Shown: positions 25,678-34,666, counted from the first letter of the stretch. The stretch: DNA of 64,000 nucleotides from CBDFGQ01 sp965247295 (GCA_965247295.1 CBDFGQ010000008.1:1-64000), one strand, 5' to 3'. Notes: generated by a model from the letters alone, not told the origin. Translations and numbers: made by a program.

Positions 25678-27084
25678 TTAAATCTTCGGCGACGGTATGC
25701 GCAGGAGATCCACGAGCTGGGAGACCTTGCCCACCGTCTCCAGATTGTCGACGGCATCCATAATCTTGTCGATATGGTCCTGGTCGATCACCTGTCGGGT
25801 GGTGGTAAGGAATTTGTTTCTAACTTCCTTGGCTTCGTAGGCCCGTGGGGGTTGGTCCACGCGGGTGCTGTACCGCTGGCCGGCCCTGGTTGTGATCGTC
25901 ATCTTGCTCATTCGGTTCCCCGTGTCCAGGTAGACCTGCTCCGACTCGTCGTCGAAGGAAAGGGTGACCCGCTTGGTCATATCCGCCATCTGAGGGCTGC
26001 TTGCGGTGGCCTCGGTGTACCAGCGGGGCCCCCTGTCCCCCGCCAGGATCGCCGCGGACATCTGGTAGGGTATGCTGAACTCCCTGTCACAAAGACCCCT
26101 GGGTTCCTGGTCGTGGAAGCCGATGCCGCCCGACCGGTTGGTGATTACGTGGACCGACTCGATGTCGCCCGGGTTGATGTTATGGTCCTTTACGAGGCCG
26201 ATGGCGGCCTCTATGCCAGTGTGGGTCACCGCGCATCCGGGATCGAGCTTGGACCTGAACTGAAGGATGTGGTACTTCTCACCCAGGCCAGCCGTGATCA
26301 CCTCCTCGTTGAAGGTGTCCATCCCCAGCATCCGCCATAGCCCCTTGTCGCCTTCGAGGATACTGTTCTCCTGTAGGGCCTTCAGGCCCTTCTGGGCCGA
26401 GACGGCGGCGAAGGTTCCCGTCATGCACATCCAGGCCCAGCCCTGCTTGATGTCCTTCCTGGGAAGCAGCCCGTCGTCCCCCAGCCACTTGAAGCCGGCG
26501 GCTACCGGCGTATATATGCCTGCCATGCACAGCGTCGACAGCATCTCGTCCTCGCTCAGTCCCAGGGCCCGGCCGGCTCCAGCTGCCGGCCCGAATACGG
26601 ACATGGTCTCCCCCGTCACCCCATTGGAGTCGTCGGAGTTTACATCCATGGAGCGCAGTATCCGCGCCGCACACTCGTACCCCGCCACGACACTGGTGAG
26701 CAGCTCTCTGCCGGATATGCCGCGGGACTCGCCGGCGGCCAGTGCCGCAGGAAAGGTCAAGGCCCCTACCCACGAGCTGCGCCTGCCGCTTTCGGTGCTC
26801 TGGCTATCGCAGTAGTCCAGCATGGTGGACAGGGCGCCGTTGCCAAAGGCCGCCATGGGCACGGAGACCTTGGTCCCATCGCCGATCAGGGAAGCCTCGG
26901 CCCGTCCCCCACCCAGGTCCTTTGTCATGTCAAGGAACGTGCGGGCAAGGCCCAGGGGATAGCCGCCTATACAGTTGCCCAAGGTATCCAGGACCGCGAG
27001 CTTCCCCTTCTCCACAACCTCGGGAGGCAGGTCCTCGTAATTGAGCTTGGAAACGTAGCCGGCCAACTTTCGGGTACTGGACAT
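25678..27084 (-). CDS. MmgE/PrpD family protein, copy 1
   Basis: The 468-residue paralog begins LAGYVSKLNYEDLPPEVVEKGK and has LDTLGNCIGGYPLGL, a longer DYCDSQSTESGRRSSW segment where the other copies read DYTAGRG/DYTSGRG, and DREFSIPYQMSAAILAGDRG near residue 350. It is the first gene of the cluster, separated from copy 2 by 283 nt that hold the palindromic repeat. It is transcribed from a near-consensus promoter at 27230-27258. Ribosome-binding site GAGGAGGG. The insertion near residue 100 makes it the most divergent of the three. Confidence 0.87.
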   Translation of the reverse strand: MSSTRKLAGYVSKLNYEDLPPEVVEKGKLAVLDTLGNCIGGYPLGLARTFLDMTKDLGGGRAEASLIGDGTKVSVPMAAFGNGALSTMLDYCDSQSTESGRRSSWVGALTFPAALAAGESRGISGRELLTSVVAGYECAARILRSMDVNSDDSNGVTGETMSVFGPAAGAGRALGLSEDEMLSTLCMAGIYTPVAAGFKWLGDDGLLPRKDIKQGWAWMCMTGTFAAVSAQKGLKALQENSILEGDKGLWRMLGMDTFNEEVITAGLGEKYHILQFRSKLDPGCAVTHTGIEAAIGLVKDHNINPGDIESVHVITNRSGGIGFHDQEPRGLCDREFSIPYQMSAAILAGDRGPRWYTEATASSPQMADMTKRVTLSFDDESEQVYLDTGNRMSKMTITTRAGQRYSTRVDQPPRAYEAKEVRNKFLTTTRQVIDQDHIDKIMDAVDNLETVGKVSQLVDLLRIPSPKI

Positions 27085-27229
27085 CGAACTCCCTCCTCGA
27101 CGTGAATGTAGTCTGACAGGAACACCGCCTACATGGACTGGGTGCTTGGTTCAGTGGGTACCCGCCGGTCCGGAAATCGGTACGCTTGGCGGCAGAATCA
27201 AAGGTTCGACAGAAGTGCGGGAGGATGGG

Positions 27230-27258
27230 AGTATATTCCGGCACGGGTGCCCTGTCAA
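27230..27258 (-). promoter_or_regulatory. near-consensus sigma-70 promoter for the MmgE/PrpD-DUF917-HyuA cluster
   Basis: On the minus strand, TTGACA (27258-27253), a 17-nt spacer and TATACT (27235-27230). The start site would be near 27223, leaving about a 140-nt leader before the MmgE/PrpD copy 1 start. It lies back to back with the promoter of the LLM gene, with 9 nt between the two -35 boxes. Confidence 0.7.
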
Positions 27259-27267
27259 CCCTCTCTG

Positions 27268-27296
27268 TTGACACCGGATTGAGCTCCCGTTACACT
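27268..27296 (+). promoter_or_regulatory. near-consensus sigma-70 promoter for the LLM oxidoreductase gene
   Basis: TTGACA (27268-27273), a 17-nt spacer and TACACT (27291-27296), about 115 nt upstream of the ATG at 27411. The 326-nt divergent gap contains only these two opposed promoters as far as can be seen. Confidence 0.65.
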
Positions 27297-27410
27297 GGCA
27301 CGAGTCCCACGGCGCGCCTGCCTGGCGTGGTACGCTTTCGTGGTGAGAGGTCATGTGGGAGGCCGTTAACTCCATGGGTACGGCGGCACCTGCAAGTGTG
27401 GGAGGAGTGT

Positions 27411-28493
27411 ATGCGAGTAGGGTACTTTACGATGCCATTGCACCCGCCCGGCTCCGACCTTTCCAAGACGCTGGAAGATGATCTGCAGCAAATGGAGGTA
27501 CTGGACGGGCTGGGGTACCAGGAGGCCTGGGTCGGCGAACACTTCACCACTGTCTGGGAAAACATCCCGGCTCCCGACCAGTTTATCGCCGCCGCACTGG
27601 GGCGGACCAAGAATATGAGCTTCGGCACCGGCGTCACCTGCATGCCCAACCACAACCCCTTTATGATTGCCCACCGCATTGCCCAGCTTGATAACCTTGC
27701 CAGGGGGCGGTTCTATTGGGGGGTGGGCTCCGGCGGCTTCCCCGGCGACTTCGAGGTGTTTGGATTCGACCCCTCCACGGGCCAGCACCGCGGCATGTCC
27801 CGGGACGCGATCGATACTGTCCTCAAGCTATGGGAGGAGCCGACTCCCGGTCTGTATGAGCACCGGCACTGGAAGTTCAACATCCCTCAGCCGGCGCCGG
27901 AGATTGGCCTGCAGATGCATGTGAAGCCGTTTCAGAGGCCCCACCCGCCCATTGGGGTAGCGGGGGTTTCTCCCAAGTCGGAAACCCTGGTGCTTGCCGG
28001 CGAGCGAGGCTGGATTCCACTCAGCATCAACCTGGTGACCACGGATATTCTGAGGACCCACTGGGAGGCGGTGGAGGAGGGCGCCCGCAAGTCCGGCCGC
28101 ACGCCGGACCGCTCCAGCTGGCGGATCGCCCGGGAAGTGTTTGTGGGTGACACAGACGATGGGGCTCGCAGGGAGGTGCTGGAAGGGACCATAGGGCGGG
28201 ACTTCCGGGAATATTTCCTCCCGCTGATGTCCCACCTGAAGATGTTAGGACTGTTCAAGTCGGACCCCGAGATGCCGGACGAGGCGGTGACTCCCGAGTA
28301 CCTGGTGGACCACATTTGGATCGTCGGCAGCCCGGACACCGTGACGGAAAAGCTGCGGCGGCTGCATGGGGACGTAGGTGGGTTCGGCGTCCTGCTGGCG
28401 ATGGGCCACGAGTGGGTACCCCGTGACGCGTGGGTCCAGTCCGTGACCGTGCTGGCACGTGAGATCATGCCTAACCTGGCCGACCTCAACTGA
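27411..28493 (+). CDS. LLM-class flavin-dependent oxidoreductase (bacterial luciferase-like monooxygenase)
   Basis: The 360-residue protein is a TIM-barrel flavin monooxygenase. It starts at ATG 27411 with GGAGGA upstream; the frame is open further upstream but non-conserved. Recognisable segments are MRVGYFTMPLHPPG, DGLGYQEAWVGEHFTT (the family G.EH motif near 35-50), FGTGVTCMPNHNP near 70, ARGRFYWGVGSGGFPGDFEVFG near 100-120 and IGVAGVSPKSETLVLAGERGW near 180-200. Such enzymes use reduced FMN and O2 to attack aldehydes, amines or other organics. Expansion of this class is reported for SAR202 Chloroflexi. It is divergent from the MmgE/PrpD cluster and could share its regulation. Confidence 0.88.
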   Translation: MRVGYFTMPLHPPGSDLSKTLEDDLQQMEVLDGLGYQEAWVGEHFTTVWENIPAPDQFIAAALGRTKNMSFGTGVTCMPNHNPFMIAHRIAQLDNLARGRFYWGVGSGGFPGDFEVFGFDPSTGQHRGMSRDAIDTVLKLWEEPTPGLYEHRHWKFNIPQPAPEIGLQMHVKPFQRPHPPIGVAGVSPKSETLVLAGERGWIPLSINLVTTDILRTHWEAVEEGARKSGRTPDRSSWRIAREVFVGDTDDGARREVLEGTIGRDFREYFLPLMSHLKMLGLFKSDPEMPDEAVTPEYLVDHIWIVGSPDTVTEKLRRLHGDVGGFGVLLAMGHEWVPRDAWVQSVTVLAREIMPNLADLN

Positions 28494-28511
28494 AGGACCC
28501 GACCACCTGCA

Positions 28512-30134
28512 CTATTCGACTATGGCCAGCCCGGCCCGTCCCCTGGGGTCGGCAGCCCCGCTTAAGCGCCCCGTGGCGGGGTCTCGGGTGGCCATGTGGA
28601 CCATGGCGAAGAAGGGATCGTAGCTGAGGGCGCCCTTCACCACCATGTGACCCCGGGCCTCCAACTCATCCCGCACCGCGAAGTAGGCCCGCGGCTCCAG
28701 GTCGACCTGCTCCTCCTCGCAGTGGATGCGGGGCGCGGACACGGCCTCCACGGGGCTCATCCCAAAGTCCACGACGTTGACGATGCCCTGGAGGACTCCC
28801 GTTATGATCTTGGTCGCGCCCGGCGCCCCCACCGCCATCAAAGGTCGGCCGTCTTTCAAGACGATGGTCGGCGACATCGCCGAGATCCTGGCCTTGCCCG
28901 CGGCGATGGAGTTGGGGTGGCCAGGGTAGGGGTTGAATCCATGCATGGCATTGTTGAACATGAAGCCCAGACCGTCCACCACCACGCCCGAGGCCGGTGT
29001 GGAGAGGGTGTGTGTGAGTGCCACTGCTGTACCCGTCTCGTCAATGGCCGATACGGTGGTCGTGTGGGCTGGTTCCGCCACCTCGGCCCTGGGCACCTGG
29101 AAAGCCTCTCCCCTAAGGATCATCTCACGCCACTGGGCGGCGTGGCGCCTGGATAGGAAGATTTCCTCCGTTGGGACATCCTGAAACAGGGGGTCGCCCA
29201 GATACTTCCTCCGGTCAACGAAGGAGGCCTTCTGGGCCAGGGCCATGGTGTGGAAATATTCGGCCGTCCCGAACCCCATCTTCGCCAGGTCGAAACCCTC
29301 CAGGATTAGCAGTATCTCGGCTATCTGCACCCCACCCGACGGAGCGGGGACTCCGGCAACCGAGTATCCCCGATAGTCCACGGACACGGGTTCGGTTATG
29401 GCCACTTTGTACTTCCTGAAGTCCTCCTCGCCCAGCAGTCCCCCGTTCCTGGCGAACTCCTCGGATATCTTCCTGGCCATCCAGCCCCTGTACAGCACGT
29501 CCGGCCCCTCATCGGCTATGGCCCGGAGGGTCTCGGCGTAATCGGGGTTGCGGAAAAGGTCTCCCGTGTCGTAATTTTCCCCGTTGGATTTGTGGTAGAT
29601 CTTCCTGGCGGCGGGGGTCGCGCTGAGGACATCATCCATTGAGGACGCGCCTTCCTGCGTGGGAGGACGGCGCCAGAGGCGGGCGAGCTCTCCCGGAACG
29701 ATCATCCCGTCCTCCAGCAGACCGATTGCAGGCTGGACCAGGTCTTTCCAAGGCAGCGAACCGTAACGCCGATGGGCCTCCCAGAGCCCGAGGACCGTCC
29801 CAGGACAGGTGGCGGAGCGGTAACCAATCTCGTTGGCCCGCCCCTCCAGCTCCCACTGATCGAACCTGAGGGGGCGCTTCACCAGGTCGGTGAACATGTC
29901 GGGGGTGGCCTTGAGGGGAGCTCGCGGAAGGAACTCAATGCAGACGTGCTCATTGGTGGGTCCGTGATAGACCTGCAGGCCGCCCACGCCTCCCACGCCA
30001 CACATCTGGGGGTCCGCGGCGAACTGCGAGAAGGCCGTGGCAATGGCGGCATCCACGGCGTTTCCACCTTTGAGATAGGTCTGGCGGCCGGCCTCCGCTG
30101 CCTCGGGCTGAGGACACGATACGACACCTTTCAT
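28512..30134 (-). CDS. gamma-glutamyltransferase family protein
   Basis: The 540-residue proenzyme starts at ATG 30134 (GGAGGG upstream). Typical GGT blocks are GGNAVDAAIATAFSQFAADPQMCGVGG near 25-50 and the autocleavage site near residue 360. The latter reads AHTTTVSAIDETGTAVALT, in which the second or third Thr would be the new N-terminal nucleophile; the His seen in many family members (TTH.S) is Thr here. GAPGATKIITGVLQGIVNV in the small subunit follows. The family cleaves gamma-glutamyl amides or related acyl bonds. No signal peptide is visible, in contrast to periplasmic GGTs. It is followed convergently by the LLM gene. Confidence 0.9.
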   Translation of the reverse strand: MKGVVSCPQPEAAEAGRQTYLKGGNAVDAAIATAFSQFAADPQMCGVGGVGGLQVYHGPTNEHVCIEFLPRAPLKATPDMFTDLVKRPLRFDQWELEGRANEIGYRSATCPGTVLGLWEAHRRYGSLPWKDLVQPAIGLLEDGMIVPGELARLWRRPPTQEGASSMDDVLSATPAARKIYHKSNGENYDTGDLFRNPDYAETLRAIADEGPDVLYRGWMARKISEEFARNGGLLGEEDFRKYKVAITEPVSVDYRGYSVAGVPAPSGGVQIAEILLILEGFDLAKMGFGTAEYFHTMALAQKASFVDRRKYLGDPLFQDVPTEEIFLSRRHAAQWREMILRGEAFQVPRAEVAEPAHTTTVSAIDETGTAVALTHTLSTPASGVVVDGLGFMFNNAMHGFNPYPGHPNSIAAGKARISAMSPTIVLKDGRPLMAVGAPGATKIITGVLQGIVNVVDFGMSPVEAVSAPRIHCEEEQVDLEPRAYFAVRDELEARGHMVVKGALSYDPFFAMVHMATRDPATGRLSGAADPRGRAGLAIVE

Positions 30135-30172
30135 CGCCGTCCCTCCATTATGCAATGGGTACTGGTGGTGGC

Positions 30173-30201
30173 AGTATAGCGTAGCTCGGGCAGGCGTACA
30201 A
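30173..30201 (-). promoter_or_regulatory. promoter for the gamma-glutamyltransferase gene
   Basis: TTGTAC (30201-30196), a 17-nt spacer and TATACT (30178-30173) on the minus strand, 39 nt upstream of the ATG at 30134. It lies within the 91-nt gap after the flippase-like membrane gene, so the GGT gene can be transcribed independently. Confidence 0.55.
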
Positions 30202-30225
30202 CCGGACTGCCCGTCACTGCCGGAT

Positions 30226-31299
30226 CTACTCCCGGCTCGCCCGTGCCAGCCGCAGCAGCGACATGTGGCGGGTCCACAGGTAGACGAGGCCCAGGGACGT
30301 CACCGGTGCCATCAGCGTCACGTGAACGGTGATGGCAAAAGCCGACGCCGCGGCGGCCTGGACGCCGATAATCTGGAAGGTCTCGCTCAAGAAGAACTCG
30401 AAGGGGCCGACGCCGCCGGAGGAGGAGGGTATGGCGGTGCCCAGGTTAGAGGTGGCCAGACCCAGCACCATGGCCCCAACCATGAGGCCCCAGTGGTCGA
30501 ACGAGTCTTGTATCCCAAAACCCAGGGCGATGACGAAGTACATGGCCGCTTCGGCAAGCCAGACCGGCAGAGACAGGGCCAGTATGATTATCAGCAGTCG
30601 GGGCCTGCGTAGGGCGGACAGGCCCGCCAGGAAGTTAAGGACGACTTCACGGGCCGGCATCCGGAACCTTACGGGCAGGAAGGCCAGCGCCCTTGTGGCC
30701 GTCCGCTCCCAGAGGTTGGGCAGCACGGCTAGGAGGATGAACAGGGCCGACAAGGTAAAGAAAGGGATGCTCAGGCCCAGGGTCAGCACCAGCCAGGGGA
30801 CGTGGACGCGTTCCCCTAGCTCTTGAAACAGTCCCACCAGGGAAAAGAGGGGTGAGACCAGAACCACCAGCAGCAGCAGCGCCAGGCCGTCGAATACTCG
30901 CTCCACAACTATGGTAGCCAGGCCAGCGCTCTTACTTACCCCGGATGCGGTTCCCAGGAAGTAGGCCCGGATCAGCTCGCCCAGGCGAATGGGCAACAGG
31001 TTGTTGGCGGCGTAGCCTATGATAAGGATCGGCCAGAGCCGGGGAACGGGTAACCCCTCCAGCGGCAGGAGGATTACCTTCCAGCGGAGGGTCCGGAGCC
31101 AGAGGGCCACGAAATAGCAGCCCGCGCCGGGAACAAGGTACAGGTAGTTGGCCTCACGGAACACCCGTGCCATGTCCCCCAGGTCCAGGCGGTAGGCGAA
31201 CAGGACCAGAAAGAGAGAGGTCAGCGTGATTCCGAGCCAGAATCGGCGAGACCTCAGCAAAGACGTTGCGCCAACAGTGGAGGCCTTCGCTTGTGCCAT
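30226..31299 (-). CDS. lysylphosphatidylglycerol-synthase transmembrane domain (UPF0104) membrane protein
   Basis: The 357-residue integral membrane protein has 7-8 hydrophobic helices and the UPF0104 signature segments WKVILLPLEGLPVPRLWPIL, GYAANNLLPIRLGELIRAYFLG and the C-terminal PSSSGGVGPFEFFL. Proteins of this family form the flippase half of MprF or stand alone and are thought to move lipids or lipid-linked sugars. The catalytic half of MprF is absent. ATG 31299 lies 46 nt inside the upstream amidase gene, so the two are translationally linked, although the pairing has no obvious biochemical logic. Confidence 0.85.
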   Translation of the reverse strand: MAQAKASTVGATSLLRSRRFWLGITLTSLFLVLFAYRLDLGDMARVFREANYLYLVPGAGCYFVALWLRTLRWKVILLPLEGLPVPRLWPILIIGYAANNLLPIRLGELIRAYFLGTASGVSKSAGLATIVVERVFDGLALLLLVVLVSPLFSLVGLFQELGERVHVPWLVLTLGLSIPFFTLSALFILLAVLPNLWERTATRALAFLPVRFRMPAREVVLNFLAGLSALRRPRLLIIILALSLPVWLAEAAMYFVIALGFGIQDSFDHWGLMVGAMVLGLATSNLGTAIPSSSGGVGPFEFFLSETFQIIGVQAAAASAFAITVHVTLMAPVTSLGLVYLWTRHMSLLRLARASRE

Positions 31300-32687
31300 T
31301 CGGTGGCCTGTTGGTAGGCGTGCGCCGCCCGCAATACCGTCTCCTCCTCGAAGGGCCGTCCCGCAAGTTGGAGGCCGATGGGTAGGCCGCTGTCGGAAAA
31401 ACCACACGGTACGGTTATGGCTGGGAACCCGTTGAGGTTGAAGGGCCGGGTGTACTGGATGAGGGCGGCGGTTGAGCCCATAACCGTGTCCCCGACCTTC
31501 ACCTGGGTCTCGCCGATCCTGTGGGCTGGGATGGGCGTCATTGGGCCGGCCAGGATGTCCACATCCTTGAGCAGCTCCCGGCTCTGCCGAACGAACAGCG
31601 TGCGAGCCCGCTGAGCCTGGATGTAGTCGACGGCAGGGATGAAGTTGCCCGCCTCTAGGGCCAGGAGCACGGGCGGGTATATCTCGTCGCCTTGGGTGCG
31701 CACGAGCTTGCGGTAATAGCTGGCGGCCTCGGCACGGTGAATAGTAGTCCCGATGGCCGAGGCCTGTTTGTACATGGGCCAGCTCACCTCGGTAACCGTG
31801 GCGCCCAGTTCACCCAGCAGATCAATAGCCCGGCGAACCGTCCGCTCCACCTGTGGGTCCAGGGGAACGTCGAAGTACTCCTGGGGTACTCCCACTCGGA
31901 GGCCTTTGACGGCGCCCGTGAGGGCTCGGGTGTAGTCGGGTACTGGAACGTTGGCTGAGGCTGGGTCGCCAGGGTCGTAGCCGGCCACGGCGTTCATCAC
32001 CAGGGCGCAGTCCTCCACGGTGCGCGCCATTGGACCCGCGTGGTCGAGGCTCCAGGAAAAGGGGGTTAGGCCGTATCGGCTGACACGTCCGTAGGTAGGT
32101 TTCAGTCCGGCCAGGCCGCACAGGGCACTGGGAGTGCGAATCGACCCCCCCGTGTCGGTGCCCATGGTCAGGATACACTGGCCTGCAGCAGCGGCGGACG
32201 CGGAGCCCCCGCTGGACCCACCGGCTATCAGGTCGGGGTTCCAGGGGTTGTGCATGTGTCCGTGGTCGGGGTTGTGCTGTCCCGCGAGACCGGCGGCGAA
32301 CTGGTCCATGTTGAGCTTGCCCATCAGGATGGTCCCCGCCCCCGCGAGCCTCGCGGCCACCGTGGAGTCGAAACCTGGAACGAAGTCGCTGAATATCTTT
32401 GAGCCCGAAGTGTTGGGGACCCCTTTGACGTAGTATAGGTCCTTCAGCCCCACGGGGATGCCGTGCAGCGGGCCGCGGTACCGGCCTGCTCGTATCTCAG
32501 TGTCGGCTAGGCTCGCCGCCTCCAGTGCCCGTTCCGGCAGCAGGGTAATGAAGGAGTTGAGTACGGGCTCGAGCTCCCGGATCCGTGCCAGATGGGCCTC
32601 CACGACCTCTACGGCGGTTACGTCCCGGTCGCGAATCAACGGGCCAAGTTCGGCTGCGCTCAAGAAGCAGAGCTCGTTAGTATCCAC
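31254..32687 (-). CDS. amidase-signature family hydrolase (GatA-like)
   Basis: The 477-residue amidase has the full Ser-cisSer-Lys triad. Lys is in VGLKDLYYVKG near 83, the cis-Ser is in the SSGGSA stretch near 155-160, and the nucleophilic Ser is in TDTGGSIRTPSALCGL near 177-185. It hydrolyses amide bonds. It resembles GatA, but GatB and GatC are not adjacent, so a catabolic amidase is more likely than the tRNA amidotransferase. The start appears to be GTG with a weak ribosome-binding site. It lies 36 nt after the threonine-synthase-like gene and overlaps the membrane protein by 46 nt. Confidence 0.9.
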   Translation of the reverse strand: MDTNELCFLSAAELGPLIRDRDVTAVEVVEAHLARIRELEPVLNSFITLLPERALEAASLADTEIRAGRYRGPLHGIPVGLKDLYYVKGVPNTSGSKIFSDFVPGFDSTVAARLAGAGTILMGKLNMDQFAAGLAGQHNPDHGHMHNPWNPDLIAGGSSGGSASAAAAGQCILTMGTDTGGSIRTPSALCGLAGLKPTYGRVSRYGLTPFSWSLDHAGPMARTVEDCALVMNAVAGYDPGDPASANVPVPDYTRALTGAVKGLRVGVPQEYFDVPLDPQVERTVRRAIDLLGELGATVTEVSWPMYKQASAIGTTIHRAEAASYYRKLVRTQGDEIYPPVLLALEAGNFIPAVDYIQAQRARTLFVRQSRELLKDVDILAGPMTPIPAHRIGETQVKVGDTVMGSTAALIQYTRPFNLNGFPAITVPCGFSDSGLPIGLQLAGRPFEEETVLRAAHAYQQATEWHKRRPPLLAQRLC

Positions 32688-32723
32688 TGGGCTGGCCCCA
32701 CCTCACTCTCTTGCGGGTAGTTC

Positions 32724-33872
32724 CTACGATTCGGGCACCCTGTCCTTGAGTCCGAACCCAGTCAAGGGCAGCAGGGTTAGCTCATCGGGCTGGATGGTCC
32801 CCTGGTCCACAATGGCCGCAAGTCCGGCGAATGTAGCCGCCGAGGTGGGCTCTACAAAGAGTCCCTCTTCCTGGGCCAGGGTACGCTGCCATGCCACAAT
32901 GTCCCGTTCCTCCACGGCCACGGCTACGCCAACCGAGGCTTTAATCCCCTCGACCACCTGGTGTCCGCGGGGGGGCTTGTCCACGATGATGCCCCCGGCC
33001 ACGGTGGGGCGTAATTCACTTGCGTCCCACTCCCGGCCCTGCCAGGCCGCTACGATGGGCATGCAGGCCAGGGCCTGGACGCAGTGGAGACGGGGGATAG
33101 CGCGTGCCACACCATCCCGTAGCATCTGATCGAATGCCCTGTGGACCCCAATCAAGAGGGAGCCGCTGCCTACGGGCATTACGATATGCTGGATTGGCTG
33201 CGGAAGCTGGTCTGCTGCCTCATAGGCGAAAGTCTTCATGCCCTCCAGGAAGTAGGGGCTGAGATTGTGGGAGGCATGGTAGGCGCCCGTCTCTTCAGCA
33301 TACATCCGCGCCGCCACCGCCACATCTTCCCGCGTGCCCTCCGTGGGACGTACATCTGCGCCGTAGTACCCGATCTGGGCCATTTTGTATGGCGAGCCCG
33401 ATGCCGGTACGAAAACGGTAGCGCGCATTCCTGCCCGGGCGGCGTAGGCTGACAGGGAGGCCCCGGCGTTCCCGGAGGAGTCGTCCACCACATTCGAGTA
33501 GCCCAGCTCCCTGACCATGGAAAGCATCACGGTAGTACCACGGTCCTTGAAAGAGCCCGTGGGGCTGGCGTACTCCACCTTGGCGTAAAGGTGTTCCAGA
33601 CCCAGCCGTGCGCCGATCCGCTCCAGCCTCAGGCAAGATGTGGAGCCTTCACCGAGGGAGATGATGTCGCGCTCCTTGTGCAGGGGCAGCCGCCGCCACC
33701 AACGCCAGATGCCCGGCAGGGCGTCTTCCGTGGCACTGAACTCCAGCGCAGCCCGTGAGGAGCCGTTGTAAACCACGTCCACGGGTCCTCTACAGCTGCT
33801 GCAGGAGAGCGCATCCAGGGCTATCTCGCCCGCCGAATCGCAGGCCGCGCACAGCAAGGCTATATGTGACAT
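32724..33872 (-). CDS. threonine synthase-like PLP enzyme
   Basis: The 382-residue fold-type II PLP enzyme starts with a four-cysteine zinc ribbon (CAAC...CSSC, residues 8-26), as in many bacterial ThrC proteins. The PLP lysine is in TGSFKDRG near 110. The phosphate loop follows as VGSGSLLIGV near 225, and SSGNAGASLSAYAARAG near 130-145. Threonine synthase converts O-phosphohomoserine to threonine; related enzymes act as dehydratases or lyases. No other threonine-pathway gene is present, and the operon partners are an amidase and a VOC protein, so a catabolic role is possible. It starts 15 nt after the VOC stop. Confidence 0.85.
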   Translation of the reverse strand: MSHIALLCAACDSAGEIALDALSCSSCRGPVDVVYNGSSRAALEFSATEDALPGIWRWWRRLPLHKERDIISLGEGSTSCLRLERIGARLGLEHLYAKVEYASPTGSFKDRGTTVMLSMVRELGYSNVVDDSSGNAGASLSAYAARAGMRATVFVPASGSPYKMAQIGYYGADVRPTEGTREDVAVAARMYAEETGAYHASHNLSPYFLEGMKTFAYEAADQLPQPIQHIVMPVGSGSLLIGVHRAFDQMLRDGVARAIPRLHCVQALACMPIVAAWQGREWDASELRPTVAGGIIVDKPPRGHQVVEGIKASVGVAVAVEERDIVAWQRTLAQEEGLFVEPTSAATFAGLAAIVDQGTIQPDELTLLPLTGFGLKDRVPES

Positions 33873-33887
33873 TTCTTACTGCTCCCT

Positions 33888-34289
33888 CTACCCTGGCGCC
33901 TGCCCCAGGGACATGGGGCTGGGCTCCAGGAGGACGTGCGAATTGCCGTACAGGTCCTCGAACACCGACTGGATTCCCCAGAGCTGGTCCTCGGGCTCCA
34001 GGGTGATCTTTACCCCTCGTGACCTCAGCGACGCCACATCCTTCCGGCAGTCGTCGGAGTGGAACAGCAGCCCGTGGACACTGCTTCGTGCCCCTTCCTG
34101 ACCGTCGGGCACCTTGTGGAGCACGATGGATACGTCACCCTGTCCCCTCACGCCCACGGTAATAAAACGGTAGTCGCCCCCCATGGAGCCATCCATGCGT
34201 AGCTCCAGGCCCAGCACATGGGTGTACCAGGCGATCGCTTCATCGTAGTCCTTCACCACCACGGTGACGTTGGCCAGGCTGGTAATCAT
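33888..34289 (-). CDS. VOC-superfamily (glyoxalase-like) protein
   Basis: The 133-residue protein begins MITSLANVTVVVKDYDEAIAWY, a classic VOC module start, and has VHGLLFHSDDCRKDVASL and EDLYGNSHVLLE in the second half. The expected metal ligands (His in HGLLF, Glu at the end of VLLE) are present. The ATG at 34289 has GGAG upstream; an earlier ATG at 34316 is in frame. It is the first gene of the minus-strand operon VOC, threonine-synthase-like, amidase, membrane protein. Substrate unknown. Confidence 0.82.
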   Translation of the reverse strand: MITSLANVTVVVKDYDEAIAWYTHVLGLELRMDGSMGGDYRFITVGVRGQGDVSIVLHKVPDGQEGARSSVHGLLFHSDDCRKDVASLRSRGVKITLEPEDQLWGIQSVFEDLYGNSHVLLEPSPMSLGQAPG

Positions 34290-34666
34290 CGTTCGTACTC
34301 CAATGCCGTTGGGCATTCTAGGCGGCCTGCGGTCCTATCGAGTAAGGGCCAGTCGGCGGCTCAAAATCCCGCCGGTAAATGGTATCATGGCGGCCTCCCT
34401 ATTCCAATAAGCTGTGCGGTGTGGCACCGGCTTAGGCGCTGGCATGGCCCGGCGCGTCGGCGAGGGTTCCGGTCCAGTTGGCATTTTCTCAGTGATTCGG
34501 AGCGTAAACCGCTTGACATATGTAAAGCTGTTCATGTTAGACTTCCGTCGTCCTAAATGGCGGCACTCCGCCGCCGTATAGAGTGGGGGAAAGGAGCCCG
34601 GAGGGCGCACCTCCCCCCAAATGTTAGGACCGGGCTAGGCCCGATCTAAACGTAAGGACAGAAGCC
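34290..34666 (+). promoter_or_regulatory. structured leader and candidate promoter upstream of the TSUP gene
   Basis: A TTGACA at 34513-34518 is followed, 19 nt later, by TAGACT (34538-34543). A GC-rich leader of about 120 nt to the ATG at 34667 contains several potential stems: GGCGG/CCGCC around 34560, TGGGG with CCCCA plus GGAG with CTCC in 34585-34625, and CCGGGC/GCCCG near 34631-34645. The leader resembles a cis-regulatory RNA, but it does not fit a riboswitch class I can name with confidence. No gene is supported in the 377-nt gap. Confidence 0.45.
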
